Positions 9,333 to 17,770 of a DNA stretch of 40,328 bases are shown one piece after another. The position numbers and the translations under genes were made by a program. Source of the stretch: Gammaproteobacteria bacterium (GTDB taxonomy: Bacteria > Pseudomonadota > Gammaproteobacteria > Magnimaribacterales > Magnimaribacteraceae); contig DQKS01000101.1 in assembly GCA_015660645.1 (NCBI GenBank), positions 1 through 40,328 of the forward strand. Direction: 5' to 3'. Every line of letters begins with the position of its first letter. Positions within the stretch are counted from its first letter, which is position 1. Under the pieces are notes generated by a model. That model searched no databases. It was not told where the DNA came from and was given only the letters and a program-made list of their open reading frames with translations.

Positions 9333-10561
9333 TAATTAGTTTTGAAATTATTTATTGCTTCTCTAAAAATCTTTAAGTATTGTTTAGCTGATCCCTGCCA
9401 GGCAAATTTATCTTCCATTCTTTTTCTTCCTAGGCGCGAGTATAGCTCTTGTTTATCTGGATTTGAAAAGAGGTCAATAACAGCTCTTTCTATTTCTTCA
9501 CTAGATCCAGATTCAACTATAATTGCTGCATCTCCTATGACTTCTTTCAAGCCGCCCGAAGAGGTAGAAATGAGAGGAACCCCACATGCCATAGCTTCTC
9601 CTGCACCAAATCCAAATCCTTCGTATAGAGAGGGTATAACTGCTATCTCGGCGGAAGAGTAAATTTCTACTACCTCTAATTCGGTGAGTTCAGAATGAAA
9701 GAAAATTCTATCGTTCAAATTTAAATTGGAAATTAGTTTTCTTATACCCCCCTTAGGAGGCCTGCCAATAACTTGAAGGTGAGTATCAGGAAATTCTTTT
9801 ATAATTTTTGGTAAAGCACTAATTAGATATTTTAACCCTTTAAGTGGTATGTCAGCACTTGCAGTAGTTACTATGCGATTTGTATGAATTTTTTTTCCTA
9901 CTCTATTCTTGAAAGTCTTAATATCTATCCCATTCAGAACAACCTCAATAGAATTTGGATTTACCAAGAATTCTTCTATTACATCATGTTTAGACTGCAT
10001 TGAAGGACAGACAATCTGACGCAACCTGGGTGCAACCTTTTTCTGCATCTTAAGGAAGCCATGCCATCTATTTGTTGAGAGTCTCTCTTTCCAATTCCTA
10101 GCATTCTCTAATGCAATTTTATGGTCTCTAGTTATTGGATGATGAATTGTAGTTACTAAAGGCAAACTCTTTTGTATATCTAATAGAGAATAACAAAGGG
10201 ACTGATTATCAAGCAGAACATCAAATTTAATTTCTGTTCCTCTTAAGTAAGCTTCTAATCTTTTACCAAACACATAAGGCTCCGGGAACCCTCCAGATAA
10301 TATGCCAAGCCATTCTATTAGGTCTAATGGAGAAAAAAGAAACCTTAACCTAAACGCCTTAACTCTACTTTCAACAGAGAATAAATCTAAACTGGGTATT
10401 TTAATAAGTTCAATTCCTTTTGATAGCTGCGGATAAGGAGGACCGGAAAGAATATAAACTTCATGCCCAAGTTTATGTAAAGCGTTACTTAAATGCTTTA
10501 CATAAATCCCTTGCCCTCCCGAAAAGGGATGGCTCCTGTAACTGAGTAGAGCTATCTTCAA
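9332..10561 (-). CDS. Glycosyltransferase family 4 protein
   Basis: GGQGIYVKHLSNALHKLGHEV N-terminus; TASADIPLKGLKYLISALP; PSLYEGFGFGAGEAMACGVPLIST. Confidence 0.92.
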   Translation of the reverse strand: MKIALLSYRSHPFSGGQGIYVKHLSNALHKLGHEVYILSGPPYPQLSKGIELIKIPSLDLFSVESRVKAFRLRFLFSPLDLIEWLGILSGGFPEPYVFGKRLEAYLRGTEIKFDVLLDNQSLCYSLLDIQKSLPLVTTIHHPITRDHKIALENARNWKERLSTNRWHGFLKMQKKVAPRLRQIVCPSMQSKHDVIEEFLVNPNSIEVVLNGIDIKTFKNRVGKKIHTNRIVTTASADIPLKGLKYLISALPKIIKEFPDTHLQVIGRPPKGGIRKLISNLNLNDRIFFHSELTELEVVEIYSSAEIAVIPSLYEGFGFGAGEAMACGVPLISTSSGGLKEVIGDAAIIVESGSSEEIERAVIDLFSNPDKQELYSRLGRKRMEDKFAWQGSAKQYLKIFREAINNFKTN

Positions 10562-10567
10562 TTTTTT

Positions 10568-12073
10568 TTAAGAATTATTTAATAATCTCTTGGAAAGAAG
10601 ATCATGTATTTTATCTGAATTTAATAAACTTCTTAAAATTCTTTTAATATCTCTTTCTCTGCTATTTTTGATTAAAAAAGAAAGATTTCTTTTCTTTGAA
10701 ATATCTAGATCAAAAGTTAAAAGTTTATTCTTATAAAAAAAGAAATTTAAACTTTTAGCATCACCATGATTAAAACCTATCCAAAGAAGTCTTTTAAAAA
10801 AAGCATGTATTTTAGCTACTATCATCAAAGCATTATCATCACTTTGTGAGGCTTCATCTAATCTAAGTCCTTCTAAAGACACCGAAATAAGGTATGAATC
10901 CAAAGTTGTAAATATATTATATTCTTCATACACACAAACAATCTCAAAAGTATTAAGTCCTGCTGCTCTGAACCAATGACTAGCTATCCAGGAATTATAA
11001 GCTCTGCTCTTTGATAAAATCTTTCTTGCAATATGGAACAAACTCTTCATTTGATATTTTTTAATAAAAAATTTCTTATCGTTAATATAAATACTAACTA
11101 TTCGATGACCCTGTTCATTCTTTATAATATCCCCTCTGTTCATAAAGTAACCGAGGTTTGTTACAACTTCTTTCATTTCTTTTGTCAAAAATGCTTTCTT
11201 AGCAATCCATCTAGATCTCCCAGTATCTTCCCTAAAATAACTAGAATTAGGCAATTGTTTTTTTTTCGAAGAAATACTAATTTCTTTTAATAGTGGTGTC
11301 ATGTACATAGAAAAAGCTCTTTTTACAGATTTTTTTACAAAGAAAGAATGCTTTTCTAAAACCTTCTTTATTGGTAAATTAAAATAAGAACATAAAAATC
11401 TATAAAGATCCCTTTCACTTAAACCAAAACCCAATGCCGAATGAAAAAGACCACCTATATCTTTTTCTAACCATCTTCTAGGAACAACTGACCTGAGTTG
11501 AGCTCTATGCAAGTCTATTAGATAAATATCCTTTGTTACATCTAAGTTAATATCCACAAGGAAATGGCATAAGTAGTAATCCTTATGATTTACTCCGCCG
11601 TCATGCATTTTTTTTGAAATTTTAGCAATTCTTTTGATAAATTCTCTTTTGACGCTGGTTTTTAATAATTGAAATTTTTCTAGCTTTAATGCTTCCTCTA
11701 AGGAAATAGTATTTTCTAAAGATCTAGTTATAAGGAAGGATTCTGAATTCGCAGGGTTAAGGCCTCGATAACAAATTGCTGCTACTTCAGGGCATTTGAT
11801 ATTTAAACTATTTAATCTATTGATTGCTTTCCACTCTCTCTTAGCGCCAATAGTTGGCAACCTAAACTTTAATAGATTTTTAAATATTTCCGTCCACCCA
11901 ATTCCTCCATGATATTTAATAAAATAACTTACCCCTTGATAACTAAATTCTTTAGTTATTCTATTTGCAGTCTCCCTAAAAACTCTTCCTTCTATCTTCC
12001 TGGCAATCTCATAAACATCTCCTTTAGAAAAAAGATCATTTATGTTTTTGTCTAAGAAAATAGTTGTATTCAC
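10568..12073 (-). CDS. Double-domain lipopolysaccharide kinase (WaaP-like N-terminal domain plus second InaA/Kdo-kinase-like domain)
   Basis: 501 aa. N-terminal kinase: KYHGGIGWTEIFKNLLKFRLPTIGAKREWKAI, GVNHKDYYLCHFLVD, YLIDLHRAQLR. C-terminal half has its own VSIYINDKKFFIKKY, FNHGDAKSLNFFFYKN and LLTFDLD. Confidence 0.82.
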   Translation of the reverse strand: MNTTIFLDKNINDLFSKGDVYEIARKIEGRVFRETANRITKEFSYQGVSYFIKYHGGIGWTEIFKNLLKFRLPTIGAKREWKAINRLNSLNIKCPEVAAICYRGLNPANSESFLITRSLENTISLEEALKLEKFQLLKTSVKREFIKRIAKISKKMHDGGVNHKDYYLCHFLVDINLDVTKDIYLIDLHRAQLRSVVPRRWLEKDIGGLFHSALGFGLSERDLYRFLCSYFNLPIKKVLEKHSFFVKKSVKRAFSMYMTPLLKEISISSKKKQLPNSSYFREDTGRSRWIAKKAFLTKEMKEVVTNLGYFMNRGDIIKNEQGHRIVSIYINDKKFFIKKYQMKSLFHIARKILSKSRAYNSWIASHWFRAAGLNTFEIVCVYEEYNIFTTLDSYLISVSLEGLRLDEASQSDDNALMIVAKIHAFFKRLLWIGFNHGDAKSLNFFFYKNKLLTFDLDISKKRNLSFLIKNSRERDIKRILRSLLNSDKIHDLLSKRLLNNS

Positions 12074-12163
12074 AGATTTTTTATATTTACTATTAATATT
12101 CTATCTCGTAATCAAGTTAAGAGTGATTTATAGGAATCTTAAACTGAGATAAAATAATCTAAT

Positions 12164-12865
12164 ATGTCTATTTTTACAAAAACAAAACAAAGAATTAGAA
12201 GAAGAAAGCTTACTAGACTTGGAGTTATACCATCTTTTTGTAAAAACTCTAAACTCTTTGGGGGAGATCACGGATGGGTAATAGATGAATCCAAAATCAA
12301 AAGTGATAGCGTGGTATATTCAGTTGGAGTAGGTTCAAATATTGATTTTGATCTAGCTCTTATAAATGAATTTAATGTAGTAATTCATGCTTTTGATCCA
12401 ACTCCTAGATCAGTTGAATGGGTAAAGAATCAATCTTTGCCAGATAATTTTAAATTCTATCCTATGGGTTTGGCAGCTGAAAATGGAACCATGAATTTTT
12501 TTCCGCCTGCTAGAGCATCTTCCACTCATTTTTCTCCAGTAAAAAGATATGATGAAGATGATAAAGACCTAATAACGGCGCCAGTAAAAAATCTACAAAC
12601 TATAGCTTCTGAACTGAATCATAATTTTATAGATCTTCTAAAAATGGATATAGAAGGAGCAGAATACGAAGTTATCGACTCCCTTCTCTCAAATGGAGTG
12701 TCAATTAACCAAATATTAATAGAATTTCATCATATGTATAAAGGGATACCTATAAATAAAACTATTCAAGCAATTAGAAAGTTAGAGAAGATGGGTTTTG
12801 AGCTATTTAATATTAGTCAAAGGACTTACGAGTTTTCTTTTCTTAAGAAAGATTTATCTAGTTAA
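12164..12865 (+). CDS. FkbM family methyltransferase
   Basis: VVYSVGVGSNIDFD, HAFDPTPRSVEWV, LLKMDIEGAEYEVIDSLL, QILIEFHHMYKG. Confidence 0.88.
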   Translation: MSIFTKTKQRIRRRKLTRLGVIPSFCKNSKLFGGDHGWVIDESKIKSDSVVYSVGVGSNIDFDLALINEFNVVIHAFDPTPRSVEWVKNQSLPDNFKFYPMGLAAENGTMNFFPPARASSTHFSPVKRYDEDDKDLITAPVKNLQTIASELNHNFIDLLKMDIEGAEYEVIDSLLSNGVSINQILIEFHHMYKGIPINKTIQAIRKLEKMGFELFNISQRTYEFSFLKKDLSS

Positions 12866-13889
12866 AAATTTCTTTACTTAAATCTAATAAACTTTCTAAG
12901 ACTTCTGATGGATGAATCATTGAAAGACTAGGATGATAGCCTTCTTCTAGTCTTCCTTTTCTTGTTTTTTCAAAACCTTCTATTTTCTGTATTATCTTTG
13001 CTTTCTTAGAGAGAGGGGGAGTAAATTTTGGTGAAGTAGGCCCATATAATGCTAATAATTTTACATCTACTGCAGCTGCTATATGCATTAAGCCTGAATC
13101 ATTTGTCAATACCAAGTCACTTACTGATAATAAATCTATAGCTTCTTCAATCTTAGTAAGCCCGGTAAAATTAAATAAAAGTTCTCTATCATTCTTAGGA
13201 ACCTGATCTTCAATTGTTTTAGATATTACTGTGTCATTTTTAGACCCCAAAATGAAAACTTGCCAATTCTTGGATAAATAATCTTTAATAACTTCTGCAA
13301 AATAATTAGCAGGCCAACGCTTGGACGGTCCGAACTCAGCACCCGGACAAATAGTTAAAGTTTTATTGTGTTCATCAAAACCAAAGTTTTCTGATAATTT
13401 TAATAAATTTAAAGAATCAACTCTTAAAGACGGCAAGGGAATTTTATAATCCTGCTTATCCAATGCGTCACCTGAGAGACATGCAAATTTCTCTATCATA
13501 AGCTTATTTCTATCTTTATTGACTCTTCTAATATCATTGATAAAACCAAATCGCACCTCACCTAACCACCCTGTTCTTCTTGGAATATTTGAAAAAAAAG
13601 GTATGAAGGATGACTTTAAAGAATTAGTTAGAATTATTGCTTGAGTATAAGATTTCTCTCTCAAACTCCTTCCAAATTTTATTCTATCTTTAATTCTTAC
13701 CTCCCCATGACCAAATGGTGAGCAAATTAAATTCTCAACTTCATCCATCCTATTAAGAATACCCAAAGACCATTGAGGGGCTAAAACGTCTATTTTATTC
13801 TCAGAATTAGAACCTTTAATTATTTTGTATAGGCTCTGTGCCATAACAGAATCACCTACCCAGGATGGGGCAACAATTAATATCTTCAT
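12858..13889 (-). CDS. waaF: ADP-heptose:LPS heptosyltransferase II
   Basis: GT9; MKILIVAPSWVGDSVMAQSLYKII, CPGAEFGPSKRWPANYFAEV, LVLTNDSGLMHIAAAVDVKLLALYGPTSP. Confidence 0.94.
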   Translation of the reverse strand: MKILIVAPSWVGDSVMAQSLYKIIKGSNSENKIDVLAPQWSLGILNRMDEVENLICSPFGHGEVRIKDRIKFGRSLREKSYTQAIILTNSLKSSFIPFFSNIPRRTGWLGEVRFGFINDIRRVNKDRNKLMIEKFACLSGDALDKQDYKIPLPSLRVDSLNLLKLSENFGFDEHNKTLTICPGAEFGPSKRWPANYFAEVIKDYLSKNWQVFILGSKNDTVISKTIEDQVPKNDRELLFNFTGLTKIEEAIDLLSVSDLVLTNDSGLMHIAAAVDVKLLALYGPTSPKFTPPLSKKAKIIQKIEGFEKTRKGRLEEGYHPSLSMIHPSEVLESLLDLSKEIFN

Positions 13890-13906
13890 TTAAAACTTAA
13901 CCGCTC

Positions 13907-14827
13907 TTATCTTACATAACTATGCCAGTTTGAGTTCTCATCTCTGAGTCCTCTGACTTGGTCAAAATAAGTAGATTGTAGAATTTCTGTAATTGGTCCT
14001 CTAGAACCATTTCCTAGAGATTCATTGTTTACAGAGTTTATGGGTACAACTTCAGCTGCAGTTCCCGTAAAAAAAGCTTCGTCACTTTCTAAAACATCAT
14101 GAAGCTTAATTTTTTTAATTTCTACCTCCATTCCCATATCTTTTGCAAGCTGAATAATTGTTCTTCTTGTTATGCCGTCCAATGAGGCTTCTAAATCCGG
14201 CGTCTTCAGAATTCCATTTTTGACTATAAAAAAATTCTCTCCACTGCCTTCTGCAACATTTTCTTCTTCATCCAACATTAAGGCTTCGTCGAAACCAGCC
14301 TCTAAGGCTTCATTGAGAGCAACTATTGAATTTACGTAATTTCCATTAACTTTTGCAGAAGAAACAGGGTTCCTAACCTGTCTCTTATAAGAAGAAACCT
14401 TTACTTTAATACCCTTCTCTTTAGCTTCTGGTTCCATATAAGAAGGCCATTCCCAAGCCGCAACCATAGTATGCACTTTAAGATTATCTGCCCTCAATCC
14501 CATTCCTTCAGAGCCATAAAAACACATAGGTCTAATATAAGACTCTTCAAGATTATTTAAATTTACAACATCAATATGAGCATTGTTTATAGTTTCTTTG
14601 GCATACGGTATTTCCATATTGACGATACCAGCAGACTTAAAGAGTCTATCGGTATGATCTTGAAGCCTAAATATGGAAGGACCTTTTGGAGTGTTATATG
14701 CTCTTACGCCCTCAAAAACACCCACGCCATAATGAAGAGTGTGAGTTAATACATGCACATTGGCCTCTCGCCAATCTACCATTCTTCCATCTAGCCAAAT
14801 AGAACCTTGATTTTTTGATAGGTCCAA
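13907..14827 (-). CDS. ilvE: Branched-chain amino acid aminotransferase
   Basis: IWLDGRMVDWREANVHVLTHTLHYGVGVFEGVRAY, KVNGNYVNSIVALNEA, DEALMLDEEENVAEGSGENFF. Confidence 0.95.
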   Translation of the reverse strand: MDLSKNQGSIWLDGRMVDWREANVHVLTHTLHYGVGVFEGVRAYNTPKGPSIFRLQDHTDRLFKSAGIVNMEIPYAKETINNAHIDVVNLNNLEESYIRPMCFYGSEGMGLRADNLKVHTMVAAWEWPSYMEPEAKEKGIKVKVSSYKRQVRNPVSSAKVNGNYVNSIVALNEALEAGFDEALMLDEEENVAEGSGENFFIVKNGILKTPDLEASLDGITRRTIIQLAKDMGMEVEIKKIKLHDVLESDEAFFTGTAAEVVPINSVNNESLGNGSRGPITEILQSTYFDQVRGLRDENSNWHSYVR

Positions 14828-14940
14828 AATATTCCTCTAAGTATTAAAAAGCTTATTTTATCTATAAATAACTTAATTCCTAGATTAATTAACCTTCATA
14901 AATCTATATAATTACAATAACCTCTTAATAATCAATAAAC

Positions 14941-16308
14941 ATGACTCTAAATAAAAATATTTTCCGAGCCAACGATATAAGGGGTATTGCCTACGAAGAT
15001 CTTAATGAAGATGTAGTTGTAGGATTAGGAAAAGCCCTTGGATCGCTGACACTAAAATCAGATGGTAATGAGTTTTTAGTAGGTAGAGACGGTCGAAACT
15101 CTAGTCCAGACATGTTTAAGTGGCTTACAAGAGGAATAATGCAGTCTGGTTGTAACGTAATCAATATAGGTATCGTTCCTAGTCCTGTATTATATTTTGC
15201 AACTCATAAATTGGACTGCTCTAATGGTGTAATTATAACTGGCAGTCATAATCCTTCTGAATATAACGGTTTCAAAATAATTATTAATGAAAAATCTCTG
15301 CTGAGTAACGAGATACAGCTTATAAAGACGATAATTGAAAAAGAACTGTTTGAAAAGGGTCTGGGATCTATTAGAGATATTAGTATCTTAGAAGAATATC
15401 AACAAAACATTATCAATGATATATCTTTAAAACGTCCTTTGAAGATAGCTATAGACTGCGGTAATGGTGCAGGAAGTGTACATGCGAAGGACACTTTCGA
15501 AAAATTAGGATGTAAAGTTCATGACCTTTATTGCGAGCTAGATGGAGACTTTCCTAATCATCACCCCGATCCTTCACGGCCTGAGAATTTAAAAGACTTA
15601 ATAGATTTAGTTGTTGGATCCAACTTAGATATTGGACTCGCTTTTGATGGTGACGCCGATAGACTAGGTGTAATTTCTCCTTCAGGAGAAATAATCTACC
15701 CTGACATGCAAATGATAATTTTCTCAGAAAATATATTAAATTCTTCTCCCAACTCAAAAATTGTCTTTGACGTTAAATGTTCAAACCTTCTTTCTGAATC
15801 AATCACACAAAAAAATGGCATTCCCATAATGTGCAAAACCGGTCATACTTTTATTAAAGAAGCCATAAGAAATGAGTCAGCTCTCTTAGGTGGAGAAATG
15901 AGCGGACATATATTTTTTAATGATAGATGGCCTGGCTTTGATGATGGAATCTATGCCGCAGCGAGGTTGCTTGAAATTATTTCTGAAAGGAAAGAAAGCA
16001 ATTATCTATTTGATAAACTTCCACACCTTTGTTCAACACCAGAAATTAACCTATATTCTTCGGACGATGAGAAATTTAAAATCGTAGAATCTTTTAAGAA
16101 AACCTATAATTTTCCGGAAGCTAATTTAATCGACATTGATGGTGTAAGATTAGAATTTCCTGATGGATGGGGATTACTCAGAGCATCTAATACCTCTCCT
16201 GTTCTTGTTTTGCGTTTTGAGGCTAATTCAGAAGAAGCCTTGGATCATATTAAACATAAATTTAAACAAGTTCTTGAAGAAATTAAATACAATTTTGAGG
16301 ATTTTTAA
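14941..16308 (+). CDS. Phosphomannomutase/phosphoglucomutase (AlgC-like)
   Basis: FRANDIRGIA, ITGSHNPSEYNGFK phosphoserine loop, AFDGDADRLGVI metal loop, GGEMSGHIFF. Confidence 0.93.
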   Translation: MTLNKNIFRANDIRGIAYEDLNEDVVVGLGKALGSLTLKSDGNEFLVGRDGRNSSPDMFKWLTRGIMQSGCNVINIGIVPSPVLYFATHKLDCSNGVIITGSHNPSEYNGFKIIINEKSLLSNEIQLIKTIIEKELFEKGLGSIRDISILEEYQQNIINDISLKRPLKIAIDCGNGAGSVHAKDTFEKLGCKVHDLYCELDGDFPNHHPDPSRPENLKDLIDLVVGSNLDIGLAFDGDADRLGVISPSGEIIYPDMQMIIFSENILNSSPNSKIVFDVKCSNLLSESITQKNGIPIMCKTGHTFIKEAIRNESALLGGEMSGHIFFNDRWPGFDDGIYAAARLLEIISERKESNYLFDKLPHLCSTPEINLYSSDDEKFKIVESFKKTYNFPEANLIDIDGVRLEFPDGWGLLRASNTSPVLVLRFEANSEEALDHIKHKFKQVLEEIKYNFEDF

Positions 16309-16310
16309 AG

Positions 16311-17174
16311 ATGGGTATTACTAGAAAACAAGCTGAAAATATTGCTTCAGTGCTTAGCGAAGGGATGCCTTATATCCAAAGATTCTATGGAAAGATAATA
16401 GTAGTCAAATACGGTGGCGCTGCCATGTCTGATGAATCTCTTAAAAATGGATTTGCTAGAGATATTGCACTGATGAAGTTAGTTGGCATGAAGCCAGTGA
16501 TTGTACATGGTGGCGGTCCACAAATTGCCAGAGAACTAATAAAAGCCGGTGTCATCTCTGATTTTCAATCTGGACATAGGATCACAGATAAGGCAACAAT
16601 GGCTGTGGTAAAGAAAGTTTTAGGCATTCAAGTAAATAATGAAATATCTAGTCTTATCTCAAAATCTGGTGCGCAATCTAAAGGATTAAACTTTAAAAAC
16701 TCTAAAATAGTTAGGGCATCAAAGTTAATCAATGAATCTGGATTAGATTTAGGTCTTGTAGGACAAGTCGACAAGATAAATACGAGGGAAATAAAAAATC
16801 TAATCTTACAAGATATCATTCCGGTCATTTCTCCAATAGGGCTTGATAGAAAATCCCAATATTTAAATATAAATGCGGATTCTGTGGCAGGTAAAGTTGC
16901 TGAATCATTGAGAGCTGAAAAATTAATTCTTCTTACAGATGTTAAAGGTATAACTGATAAAAAAGGCAAGCTGTTGTCGAAAATTAGTTCAGCTAAAGCA
17001 AATAAAATCTTAAAGAATGGTATAGTCAAAGATGGAATGGTACCTAAACTAATAGCAGCAGTAGAAGCTGCAAAAAGTGGCGTTAGTTCAGCCCATATAA
17101 TTGATGGCAGAGTTCCTCATGCTGTAATGTTAGAAATATTAACTAAAGAAGGTGTGGGTACATTAATCTCTTAA
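16311..17174 (+). CDS. argB: Acetylglutamate kinase
   Basis: IVVKYGGAAMSDESLK, VIVHGGGPQI, LNINADSVAGKVAESL, HIIDGRVPHAVMLEILTKEGVGTLI. Confidence 0.96.
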   Translation: MGITRKQAENIASVLSEGMPYIQRFYGKIIVVKYGGAAMSDESLKNGFARDIALMKLVGMKPVIVHGGGPQIARELIKAGVISDFQSGHRITDKATMAVVKKVLGIQVNNEISSLISKSGAQSKGLNFKNSKIVRASKLINESGLDLGLVGQVDKINTREIKNLILQDIIPVISPIGLDRKSQYLNINADSVAGKVAESLRAEKLILLTDVKGITDKKGKLLSKISSAKANKILKNGIVKDGMVPKLIAAVEAAKSGVSSAHIIDGRVPHAVMLEILTKEGVGTLIS

Positions 17175-17180
17175 AAAATC

Positions 17181-17765
17181 ATGAGCCAGCTTAAACCTAG
17201 ACAACTAGATATCATGCAAAGTTTAGCTAAAATGTTGAGTAAAAAAGGGCCTGTGAAAGTAACTACAGCGCTGCTGTCTCAAGAATGTGGTATTACAGAA
17301 GCAGCAATATACCGACACTTCCCAAGTAAAAGAAAAATTTATGCGGGTCTAGTAGATTTTTGTGAGCAAAGCTTGTTTGAACTTATAAGCAATATCAATA
17401 AATCTAGCGATGATTATTTGATCAAGGTAAAAAAAATATTACTGTTGTTAATTTCGTTTAGTGAGAAAAACCCAGGCTTAGCTAGATTGTTGACCAGAGA
17501 GGCCTTCTCAGTAGAAGAATCGATGTTAGATGAAAGAATTATTCTCTTATTCTCCAAAATTGAATTACAAATTAAACAGAATTTACAAAAGTACGAGCAA
17601 GAAACAAAGAAAAAGCTTTCTCTATCAACTGCGGCTTCCGCAAACTTGCTTCTAGCAACTGCGGAAGGATTAATACAACAATTTGTAAGATCTGGGTTTG
17701 AAACAACCGCCCCTTCTAGGGCTTCAGATCAGATTGAATTATTGCTTTCGGCGCTTAGTAATTAG
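17181..17765 (+). CDS. slmA: Nucleoid occlusion factor SlmA (TetR family)
   Basis: 194 aa TetR HTH (VTTALLSQECGITEAAIYRHFPSKRKIYAGL) with SlmA-like C-terminus; placed after argB. Confidence 0.87.
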   Translation: MSQLKPRQLDIMQSLAKMLSKKGPVKVTTALLSQECGITEAAIYRHFPSKRKIYAGLVDFCEQSLFELISNINKSSDDYLIKVKKILLLLISFSEKNPGLARLLTREAFSVEESMLDERIILLFSKIELQIKQNLQKYEQETKKKLSLSTAASANLLLATAEGLIQQFVRSGFETTAPSRASDQIELLLSALSN

Positions 17766-17770
17766 TTAAC

